In this document: positions 27,422 to 34,013 of the stretch, in pieces
Position numbering within the stretch: the first letter of the stretch is position 1
Layout: each line of letters starts with the position of its first letter
From: Lachnospiraceae bacterium
Lineage (GTDB): Bacteria > Bacillota > Clostridia > Lachnospirales > Lachnospiraceae
Direction of reading: 5' to 3'
Assembly: GCA_029006155.1 (NCBI GenBank)
Contig: JAQXGF010000140.1
Span: 1-34,013 of the forward strand
Length of the DNA stretch: 34,013 bases
Notes under the pieces: model-generated
What the model saw: only the letters and a program-made list of their open reading frames with translations
What the model was told of the DNA's origin: nothing
The model's database searches: none
Made by a program: the position numbers and the translations under genes

Positions 27422-28807
27422 ATGAGGATACAAAGGCTGATTGCCATCTGGGCTGCAAAGCTGTGCAGTACCGCGTGCCGTCTGGCCGGCAAACAGGGGG
27501 TGACCCTGGCCGGCAAGCTGGCACGGAAGATTGATCCTGACATTTTGCGGGAGCTCTCTTTGGAGGTGCGGGAAAAGATCTTTGTAGTCTGTGGCACAAA
27601 CGGAAAGACAACGACAAACAACCTTCTGTGCTCCGCGATCGAGTCGGAGGGGAAGAAGCTGGTCTGCAATCACACCGGATCAAACATGCTCGACGGTGTG
27701 ACGGCAGCCTTTGTGCTGGCGGCAAAGAACAACGGACATCTGGATGCGGACTATGCGAGCATCGAGATCGACGAGGCGTCGACCGTGCGTGTCTTCCCGT
27801 ATTTCAAGCCGGACTATATGGTGCTGACGAATCTGTTCCGGGATCAGCTCGACCGGTACGGCGAGATTGATATCACGATGAATCTACTGAAAAAAGCGAT
27901 GCAGATGGCGCCGGATATGACGGTGATCGTGAACGGTGACGATGCGCTCTCGGCCTATCTGGCGATGGAGAGCGGCAATCCATATGTCACCTACGGCATT
28001 ACGGAGCAGGTATTCAAGGAGCAGGATACCGGAGAGATCCGGGAGGGACGCTTCTGCAAGCGGTGCGGGGAGCGGCTGGACTATGACTTTTATCACTACA
28101 GCCAGCTCGGGATGTACCACTGTCCGAAGTGCGGGTTTGCCAGACCGGAGGTGGACTTTGATGCGGAGCACATCGACATGACACACGGGCTGAATTTCGA
28201 CATCGCGCGCTTCGTCAGAAGTGCAGATCATGGTTCTGACGCAGGACAAAGGCTTCCGGCAGAGACGGCCCATATCTCGGTCAATTACAAGGGCTTTTAT
28301 AATATTTACAACATTCTTGCAGCCTACAGTGCGGCGCGCACCGGCGGCATGGAGCTGAGACAGTTTGAGCAGGTACTGCAGGACTTCAATCCGCAGAACG
28401 GGCGGATGGAGCAGTTCCATATCGGAAATACGGATGTGATCCTCAATCTGGCGAAGAATCCGGCTGGCTTCAACCAGAATATTTCTGCCGTGATGGAGGA
28501 TACAAGGGAAAAAGACCTGATCATCGTGATCAACGATAACGCACAGGATGGCACGGATATCTCGTGGCTCTGGGACGTGGACTTTGACCGGTTCGCAGAC
28601 CCGTCGATCCGCTCGATTACCGTGAGCGGCATCCGCTGTCAGGATATGCGGCTGCGGATGAAGTACGTGGACATTGAATCGGAGCTAATTGCGGATGTAC
28701 AGACGGCGATCCAGAAGCGCATCGCGGACGGCTGTGGCAATCTCTATGTGCTCGTAAACTATACCGCACTGTTTTCGACCAGAAATATTCTGGCGAACAT
28801 GCATTAA
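27422..28807 (+). CDS. murT: lipid II isoglutaminyl synthase, MurT subunit
   Basis: With GatD it amidates the alpha-carboxyl of D-glutamate in lipid II, a step needed for proper cross-linking in Gram-positive cell walls. It has 461 residues. The Mur-ligase P-loop GTNGKTT is at 58-64; a Cys4 zinc ribbon is inserted at C212, C215, C234 and C237, as typical of MurT. The C-terminal DUF1727 domain includes NLAKNPAGFNQ and RNILANMH at the end. The ATG is three bases after the gyrA stop and uses an AAGGAAGAG in the end of gyrA. gatD follows after 21 bp. Confidence 0.95.
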   Translation: MRIQRLIAIWAAKLCSTACRLAGKQGVTLAGKLARKIDPDILRELSLEVREKIFVVCGTNGKTTTNNLLCSAIESEGKKLVCNHTGSNMLDGVTAAFVLAAKNNGHLDADYASIEIDEASTVRVFPYFKPDYMVLTNLFRDQLDRYGEIDITMNLLKKAMQMAPDMTVIVNGDDALSAYLAMESGNPYVTYGITEQVFKEQDTGEIREGRFCKRCGERLDYDFYHYSQLGMYHCPKCGFARPEVDFDAEHIDMTHGLNFDIARFVRSADHGSDAGQRLPAETAHISVNYKGFYNIYNILAAYSAARTGGMELRQFEQVLQDFNPQNGRMEQFHIGNTDVILNLAKNPAGFNQNISAVMEDTREKDLIIVINDNAQDGTDISWLWDVDFDRFADPSIRSITVSGIRCQDMRLRMKYVDIESELIADVQTAIQKRIADGCGNLYVLVNYTALFSTRNILANMH

Positions 28808-28828
28808 TGTACCAGGGAGGAATCCAAC

Positions 28829-29551
28829 ATGAAGCTTACCATCGGACATCTCTATCCGGACCTGCTGAACCTTTACGGCGACCGGGGCAATATCCAGTGC
28901 ATGAAGAAGCGCTGTGAATGGCGGGGCATTGAGGCGGAAGTGCGGGAATTTCAGATCACGGATCCGGTCGATTTTACGAAGCTGGATCTGGTGCTGCTCG
29001 GCGGAGGTTCTGACCGGGAGCAGATGCTCGTCTGCGAGAAATTAAAGACGATCCGGGAGGATTTTAAGGACTACGTGGAGGACGGCGGCAGTGTCATTGC
29101 GGTCTGCGGCGGCTACCAGCTGCTCGGCCACTACTACGATACCGACGACGGAAGGATCGAGGGGCTCTCTTTGGTGGATCTCTACACGGAGCAGGGAAGC
29201 CCGCGACTGATTTCCAATATCGTCATAAAAAATGACAGCATGGAGCTTCCGATCGTCGGCTTTGAGAATCACGGAGGCAGGACATACATCAATGACAACG
29301 AGCCGCTTGGGAAAGTGCTGTTCGGCTATGGAAATAATGGGGATGACGGCATGGAGGGCGTCCGGTATAAAAATGTGATCGGCACCTACCTGCACGGACC
29401 GCTGCTCCCGAAGAACCCGCAGGTGTGTGATCTGCTTTTATCCAATGCGCTGATGCGAAAATACGGGAAGGCAGAGCTGTCTCCGCTTGACGATACGCAG
29501 GAGCTGGAGGCGAACCGGTACATCGTGGAGCGGTTTACCGGAAATAAGTGA
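28829..29551 (+). CDS. gatD: lipid II isoglutaminyl synthase, glutamine amidotransferase subunit GatD
   Basis: The glutaminase partner of MurT; it releases ammonia from glutamine. It has 240 residues of the CobB/CobQ-like class I amidotransferase fold. The nucleophile is C93 in AVCGGYQLLG and the catalytic histidine H189 in GTYLHGPLLPKNP. The N terminus (LTIGHLYPDLLNLYGDRGN) is characteristic. AGGGAGG lies some eight bases before the ATG. It follows murT in the usual order. Confidence 0.95.
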   Translation: MKLTIGHLYPDLLNLYGDRGNIQCMKKRCEWRGIEAEVREFQITDPVDFTKLDLVLLGGGSDREQMLVCEKLKTIREDFKDYVEDGGSVIAVCGGYQLLGHYYDTDDGRIEGLSLVDLYTEQGSPRLISNIVIKNDSMELPIVGFENHGGRTYINDNEPLGKVLFGYGNNGDDGMEGVRYKNVIGTYLHGPLLPKNPQVCDLLLSNALMRKYGKAELSPLDDTQELEANRYIVERFTGNK

Positions 29552-29591
29552 GAAAATTTGACGATTCTCTGTATTTGTCAGGAGAAAAGGC

Positions 29592-29620
29592 TTGACAAAC
29601 AGGGGAAAAAGCTGTAGCTT
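29592..29620 (+). promoter_or_regulatory. candidate promoter upstream of the SAM riboswitch
   Basis: A perfect TTGACA at 29592-29597, 17 bp of spacer and TAGCTT at 29615-29620, a weak -10. It is placed correctly to transcribe the riboswitch, about 30 bp before its P1 stem. Confidence 0.5.
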
Positions 29621-29650
29621 ATATCCGAACAAATGAATAGATGCTTTTCT

Positions 29651-29745
29651 CTTATTCAGAGTGGTGGAGATACATAGGATCTGTGAAGCCACGGCAACCC
29701 CATAACGGAAGGTGCCAACCTGAGCGAGTGAACTCGAACAATAAG
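29651..29745 (+). ncRNA. SAM-I riboswitch (S-box) aptamer
   Basis: The class I S-adenosylmethionine aptamer. The P1 stem pairs CTTATT at 29651-29656 with AATAAG at 29740-29745. The conserved core is visible as AGAGTGGTGGAG, AAGCCACGGCAACC and AAGGTGCCAACCTG, followed by the P4 hairpin GAGTGAACTC. When SAM is bound, P1 holds and the downstream terminator forms; when SAM is scarce, transcription continues into metK. Confidence 0.95.
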
Positions 29746-29767
29746 GGGATTTGATGAGTGATTATTG

Positions 29768-29796
29768 AGTCCGCTTTTTCTGGCGGACTTTTTTTA
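29768..29796 (+). terminator. riboswitch-controlled terminator
   Basis: AGTCCGC at 29768-29774 pairs with GCGGACT at 29783-29789 around an 8-base loop, followed by seven T. It lies 23 bp after the aptamer and about 95 bp before metK, as expected for the expression platform of an S-box. Confidence 0.92.
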
Positions 29797-29890
29797 CTTA
29801 TTCTTTTTTATATCGATCAAACGTTTATCAGTTCAGAACAGAAAAGCATTTCGAAGCGAATAGTTTCAGAGACAGAGAAAGGAAATGAGA

Positions 29891-31078
29891 ATGGACAAGA
29901 GATTATTTACCTCAGAGTCAGTTACCGAAGGTCATCCGGACAAAATGTGTGACCAGATTTCAGATGCGATCCTTGATGCACTGCTTGCGCAGGATCCGAT
30001 GAGCCGTGTTGCCTGCGAGACAGCGACCACGACCGGTCTTGTACTCGTCATGGGCGAGATTACGACAAAGGCTTATGTCGATATCCAGAAGATCGTCCGC
30101 GATACGATCCGTGAGATCGGCTACACGAGAGGAAAATACGGCTTTGACGCAGATACGTGCGGCGTCATCACCGCGATCGACGAGCAGTCGACCGATATCG
30201 CAATGGGCGTAGACAAAGCGCTTGAGGCGAAAGAGAATCAGATGAGCGACGAGGAGATCGAAGCCATCGGTGCCGGAGACCAGGGTATGATGTTCGGCTA
30301 TGCGACGAACGAGACCGATGAGTATATGCCGTATCCGATCGCACTGGCACAGAAGCTGGCACTGCAGCTGACCAAGGTGCGCAAGGATGGCACCCTGACT
30401 TACCTGCGTCCGGATGGAAAGACTCAGGTCACGGTCGAGTACGATGAGAATGGTAAGCCGTCCAGACTGGATGCAGTCGTTCTTTCGACGCAGCATGATC
30501 CGGATGTGACACAGGAGCAGATCCACGAGGATATCAAGAAATATGTATTCGATCCGATCCTTCCGCAGGAGATGGTCGATGAGAACACGAAGTTCTTCGT
30601 AAACCCGACCGGACGTTTCGTCATCGGCGGACCGCACGGCGACAGCGGACTGACCGGACGTAAGATCATCGTAGATACTTACGGTGGATACGGCAGACAC
30701 GGCGGCGGAGCATTCTCAGGAAAGGACTGCACAAAGGTAGACCGTTCCGCAGCATATGCAGCGCGCTATGTGGCAAAGAATATCGTAGCGGCTGGTCTTG
30801 CGGAGAAGTGTGAGATTCAGCTCTCCTATGCGATCGGTGTCGCACGTCCGACTTCTGTCATGGTAGACACCTTCGGTACCGGCAAGATTTCTGATGAGAA
30901 GCTCACCGAGATCATCCGTGAGAACTTCGATCTCCGTCCGGCCGGCATCATCAAGATGCTCGACCTGCGCCGTCCGATCTACAAGCAGACTGCTGCATAC
31001 GGTCACTTCGGACGCCACGATCTGGATCTTCCGTGGGAGAAGCTGGATAAGGTAGAAGTACTGAAGAAGTATCTGTAA
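29891..31078 (+). CDS. metK: S-adenosylmethionine synthase
   Basis: Makes S-adenosylmethionine from methionine and ATP. It has 395 residues. Family motifs are [17 protein letters not shown] near the N terminus, [12 protein letters not shown], and GGGAFSGKD in the third domain. Of two close ATG codons, 29891 is preferred because AGAAAGGA ends about eight bases before it; 29885 would add Met-Arg. The gene is controlled by the SAM-I riboswitch directly upstream and ends in a strong terminator at 31165-31222. Confidence 0.98.
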   Translation: MDKRLFTSESVTEGHPDKMCDQISDAILDALLAQDPMSRVACETATTTGLVLVMGEITTKAYVDIQKIVRDTIREIGYTRGKYGFDADTCGVITAIDEQSTDIAMGVDKALEAKENQMSDEEIEAIGAGDQGMMFGYATNETDEYMPYPIALAQKLALQLTKVRKDGTLTYLRPDGKTQVTVEYDENGKPSRLDAVVLSTQHDPDVTQEQIHEDIKKYVFDPILPQEMVDENTKFFVNPTGRFVIGGPHGDSGLTGRKIIVDTYGGYGRHGGGAFSGKDCTKVDRSAAYAARYVAKNIVAAGLAEKCEIQLSYAIGVARPTSVMVDTFGTGKISDEKLTEIIRENFDLRPAGIIKMLDLRRPIYKQTAAYGHFGRHDLDLPWEKLDKVEVLKKYL

Positions 31079-31164
31079 GGCGGGGAAGCCAGGGCAGAGC
31101 GGAGATTCGCAGTCTGCTTTGCTACTTGCCGGATTCGGTTGAAGTTATATAAAAAAAGAGAAGG

Positions 31165-31222
31165 CAGGGACTTGTCTGGAATCGATCAAAGAGATTGCCA
31201 GATGGGTTCCTGTTTTTTGTTT
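31165..31222 (+). terminator. terminator after metK
   Basis: A layered hairpin: CAGGGAC (31165-31171) with GTTCCTG (31206-31212, one G-U), TCTGG with CCAGA, and AATC with GATT near the loop, followed by TTTTTTGTTTT. Confidence 0.85.
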
Positions 31223-31352
31223 TATAAAAAGTTTAGAAAAATTCCGCATTGTTTAGATGAAAAGCATTTTGTCGTATGTTATACTTAAACGATGAGACTG
31301 CCATTTGCTGTGCAGTCCAGTATCAGTCCATAGGAAAGAAAGTGGGAAAAGG

Positions 31353-32840
31353 ATGAAATTAAAGACAAGACTGATCATCGCATTTTTTGTGATTCTGTTT
31401 GTGCCGTTTCTCATGTTTGCGGTGGCGTTTTTCGGATTTTCCAAATATCAGATGCGTATGATCGAGCAGAGCTACGGCGTGCCGATGTCCCTGGAATCGC
31501 TCTCGGACTCCATGCAGGTGATCGGAAAATCGACAGAGCAGATTTTTGATAAACTCAAAGCACAGGCAAAGGCAGATCCGGATCAGTTTCTGGATCCGAA
31601 TTATCTGGAACAGGTAAATGCGTCGATGGCGGATAAGCCATCTTACCTGCTTGTGCGTAAGGATGGCGAACTGTATTACTGTGGCACGGACGAGGATGTG
31701 ACAAAGCTCTTTGCAGAGCTTCCGGCATTTCGGGAGTTCAGCAGTTCTTCGGATGGCGGCTCTTACATCGGAAAGGATGTACGGGCGTTTGTAAAGCAGC
31801 TGGATGTCGAATTTTCAGATGGCTCCGAGGGCAGTATTTTTATCATTTCGTCGGCGAAGATGATGGTAGCGCAGACAAAGCACCTGCTGTTGAACCTGAT
31901 TGTTTCGATTATCATTATCATGTTTTTTACGGCAATGCTGCTGACGATCTGGATCTACCGGGGTGTCAATACACCGTTGAAAAAGCTCAGTGAGGCGACG
32001 GAGCGCATCAAAAACGAGGATTTTGATTTTGAACTCAATGAGACCGGGAACGATGAGATCAGCGAGCTGTGCCGGGATTTTGAGGAGATGCGCAAGAAGC
32101 TGAAGACACAGGCGGAGGAGAAGGAGACATTCGACCGCCAGAGCAAGGAGCTGATCAGCAATATTTCCCATGACCTGAAGACGCCGATCACGGCCGTAAA
32201 GGGCTATGTCGAGGGCATTATGGACGGCGTGGCGGATACGCCGGAGAAGATGGACCGCTATATCCGCACGATCTATGTAAAGGCAAACGATATGGATCGG
32301 CTGATCAATGAGCTGACCTTTTATTCGAAGATCGATACGAACCGTATCCCGTACAATTTCAACCGTCTGAACGTCGCGGAGTATTTTGACGACTGTGCCG
32401 ACGATGTCGGCCTGGACCTGCGGGGGCGCGATATCCAGTTCTCCTACATCAATACCGTCGATCCGGAGACACTGGTCATCGCGGATGCGGAGCAGATGAC
32501 CCGTGTGATCAACAACATCATCGGAAATTCAGTCAAATATATGGACAAAAAGGAAAAGCGGGTGGAGCTGCGCGTCAAGGATGCGGGGGATTTCATTCAG
32601 GTAGAGATCGAGGACAACGGCAAGGGCATCCCGACGCGGGAGCTGGTCAGTGTCTTTGACCGGTTCTACCGCACCGATGCATCCAGAAATTCCGCACAGG
32701 GAGGAAGTGGCATCGGGCTGTCGATTGTAAAGAAGATCATTGAGGATCACGGAGGCCGGATCTGGGCGAACAGCAAGCTCGGAGAAGGGACGACGATGTG
32801 TTTTGTCCTCAGAAAATATCAGGAGGTACCGGTAAAATGA
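31353..32840 (+). CDS. sensor histidine kinase (two-component system)
   Basis: A membrane histidine kinase of 495 residues. Membrane segments lie at about 7-28 and 187-208, enclosing an extracytoplasmic region of some 155 residues with no recognised domain, possibly PAS-like. A HAMP domain follows (RGVNTPLKKLSEATERI). The phosphorylation site is H273 in ISHDLKTP, and the HATPase domain shows the N box INNIIGNSVKYM, G1 EDNGKGIP, F box FDRFYR and G2 GGSGIGLSIV. The start at 31353, MKLKTRLII, fits the membrane segment. The stop overlaps the response regulator ATG by four bases. The stimulus is not known. Confidence 0.95.
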   Translation: MKLKTRLIIAFFVILFVPFLMFAVAFFGFSKYQMRMIEQSYGVPMSLESLSDSMQVIGKSTEQIFDKLKAQAKADPDQFLDPNYLEQVNASMADKPSYLLVRKDGELYYCGTDEDVTKLFAELPAFREFSSSSDGGSYIGKDVRAFVKQLDVEFSDGSEGSIFIISSAKMMVAQTKHLLLNLIVSIIIIMFFTAMLLTIWIYRGVNTPLKKLSEATERIKNEDFDFELNETGNDEISELCRDFEEMRKKLKTQAEEKETFDRQSKELISNISHDLKTPITAVKGYVEGIMDGVADTPEKMDRYIRTIYVKANDMDRLINELTFYSKIDTNRIPYNFNRLNVAEYFDDCADDVGLDLRGRDIQFSYINTVDPETLVIADAEQMTRVINNIIGNSVKYMDKKEKRVELRVKDAGDFIQVEIEDNGKGIPTRELVSVFDRFYRTDASRNSAQGGSGIGLSIVKKIIEDHGGRIWANSKLGEGTTMCFVLRKYQEVPVK

Positions 32841-33526
32841 GCAGAATTTTGATCGTAGAAGACGAAGTCGCGATCGCAGATCTGGAGAAAGATTATCTGG
32901 AACTGTCCGGCTTTGAGGTAGAGATTGAAAATGAAGGAGACAAGGGGCTGAAGCGTTCCCTGGAGGAAGAGTTTGATCTGATTATTCTGGATCTGATGCT
33001 TCCGGGTGTGGACGGGTTTGAGATCTGCCGTCAGATCCGGATCCATAAAAATACGCCGGTCATCATGGTATCGGCGAAAAAGGACGACATCGACAAGATC
33101 CGTGGACTCGGCCTCGGCGCGGACGACTATATGACGAAGCCGTTCAGCCCGAGCGAACTGGTGGCCCGCGTGAAGGCACATCTGGCGCGCTATGAGCGCC
33201 TTGTGAACAGCAACGTGCAGGAGAATGACATCATCGAGGTGCGCGGCATCAAGATCGATAAGACGGCGCGGCGCGTCTGGGTCGACGGGGAGGAGCGCCC
33301 GTTTACGACCAAGGAGTTCGATCTCCTCACCTTCCTGGCTCAGAATCCAAACCATGTATTCACAAAGGAAGAGCTGTTCCGGGAGATCTGGGATATGGAG
33401 TCGGTCGGCGACATCGCGACCGTCACCGTCCACATCAAAAAGATCCGCGAGAAGATCGAAAAGCAGTCCTCCAAGCCGCAGTACATCGAGACGATCTGGG
33501 GTGTGGGATATCGGTTTAAAGTGTAA
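32837..33526 (+). CDS. response regulator, OmpR/PhoB family
   Basis: A 229-residue DNA-binding response regulator and partner of the histidine kinase upstream. The receiver has the acidic pair E8/D9, phospho-acceptor D52 in IILDLMLPG and K101 in TKPF. The C-terminal winged helix (from about 130) includes FTTKEFDLLTFLA and ends ETIWGVGYRFKV, typical of the family. The start is the ATG in the ATGA overlap with the kinase stop; AGGAGG lies ten bases upstream. Targets are unknown. Confidence 0.96.
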   Translation: MSRILIVEDEVAIADLEKDYLELSGFEVEIENEGDKGLKRSLEEEFDLIILDLMLPGVDGFEICRQIRIHKNTPVIMVSAKKDDIDKIRGLGLGADDYMTKPFSPSELVARVKAHLARYERLVNSNVQENDIIEVRGIKIDKTARRVWVDGEERPFTTKEFDLLTFLAQNPNHVFTKEELFREIWDMESVGDIATVTVHIKKIREKIEKQSSKPQYIETIWGVGYRFKV

Positions 33527-33559
33527 TTTGTAAATCAAAAAGCCATTTTCCTTGTATTT

Positions 33560-33594
33560 AAGCCATTCTTTAACCTTTAAGGAGTGGCTTTTTT
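33560..33594 (+). terminator. terminator of the two-component operon
   Basis: AAGCCATTC at 33560-33568 pairs with GAGTGGCTT at 33582-33590 (one G-U), followed by a run of T. It begins 33 bp after the response regulator stop. Confidence 0.82.
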
Positions 33595-33934
33595 CTTTAC
33601 TTTTCCGGAAAAGGGAATTCTATTACAGTATCAGTGTACTGGCATGATGACAACAACAGAGAAGATATAATCATTTTCTTTGGCTTTAAAAGGTGAAGGA
33701 ACATATCAAAGCACAGCAGGAAGAATAGCAAGTATAAGAGAAGCCCCTGTAAAATCTCTCAAGCGAATTACAGGGGATTTTTTGTGTGAGATGTGACGCT
33801 TTTGGCATCCGGAGACCTTGTAGAATAAGGCTTTGTGGGCACGAAAATGAAGAAGATGATATATTTGTCCAGAAAGTTGGCAAGTGCGAACAATATCATT
33901 GCTAGATTCTTGGTTATACAATCAACCCGGGGAA
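33595..33934. other. non-coding gap at the right end
   Basis: No credible gene. It contains a TATAAT at 33666-33671 and the orphan terminator at 33744-33783; together they could bracket a short plus-strand RNA. Confidence 0.4.
33744..33783 (+). terminator. orphan rho-independent terminator
   Basis: CCCCTGTAA at 33744-33752 pairs exactly with TTACAGGGG at 33768-33776, followed by ATTTTTTTG on the plus strand. The response regulator already has its own terminator 150 bp upstream, and no gene lies between, so the transcript it ends is unknown. Confidence 0.75.
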
Positions 33935-34013
33935 TCAGCATGACAGTAGAACTTTCTGCGCAATCGGACCAAAATCACTGTCTTCCTCAGCAGCTCCGAG
34001 AACATCCCAGTTA
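33935..34013 (-). CDS. possible 3' end of a gene cut by the window edge
   Basis: On the minus strand the last 25 codons before a TGA at 33935-33937 read like coding sequence (NWDVLGAAEEDSDFGPIAQK, then VLLSC). The 5' part lies outside the window, so neither family nor reading frame can be confirmed. It would converge on the two-component operon. Confidence 0.3.
   Translation of the reverse strand, partial: NWDVLGAAEEDSDFGPIAQKVLLSC

Overview
The window is the chromosomal replication origin region of a low-GC, Gram-positive anaerobe of the Clostridia, most likely family Lachnospiraceae. The evidence is gene order: serS, DUF4446, parB, parA, then rsmG, mnmG, mnmE, jag, yidC, yidD, rnpA, rpmH leading left from the origin, and dnaA, dnaN, yaaA, recF, gyrB, gyrA leading right. 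A DUF3881-type gene beside serS and a murT-gatD pair behind gyrA fit the same group. No rRNA operon, CRISPR array or insertion sequence is visible.

Layout. Positions 1-260 hold a tRNA-Arg(CCU)-like locus whose 3' half is abnormal, plus a strong hairpin. Positions 259-5163 carry minus-strand DUF3881, serS, DUF4446, parB and parA. Positions 5099-10760 are the unusual part. They form an AT-rich, mostly non-coding stretch with five perfect 16-bp parS sites, two structured inverted-repeat elements and a short tandem-repeat tract. A small plus-strand operon (deaminase-like protein and GNAT acetyltransferase), a minus-strand acidic coiled-coil gene that ends beside a parS site, and a plus-strand alpha/beta hydrolase also lie here. 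Positions 10768-18106 hold the minus-strand RNA-modification and membrane-insertion block from rsmG to rpmH. DnaA-box clusters lie on both sides of dnaA (18229-18530 and 19976-20285) and form a bipartite oriC. Positions 20323-27418 carry dnaN, yaaA, recF, gyrB and gyrA; 27422-29551 carry murT and gatD. A SAM-I riboswitch with terminator (29651-29796) precedes metK. A histidine kinase and response regulator pair (31353-33526) is followed by two terminators.

How the genes work together. DnaA binds the boxes around its own gene to open the origin; DnaN, RecF and gyrase support the replisome. ParA and ParB act on the parS cluster about 10-13 kb left of the origin to segregate and organise new origins. 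RpmH, RnpA, YidD, YidC and Jag serve ribosome assembly, tRNA maturation and membrane-protein insertion. MnmE, MnmG and RsmG modify tRNA and 16S rRNA. Nearly all genes point away from oriC. Left of dnaA, only the deaminase-GNAT operon and the hydrolase point toward it, which marks the rsmG-parA interval as an accessory insertion in a conserved neighbourhood.

Most assignments are ordinary and confident. The points worth a second look are the parS-dense interval and its structured repeats, the uncharacterised coiled-coil gene abutting a parS site, the disrupted tRNA, tandem terminators between rpmH and rnpA, and an orphan terminator near the right edge that may end a small RNA.
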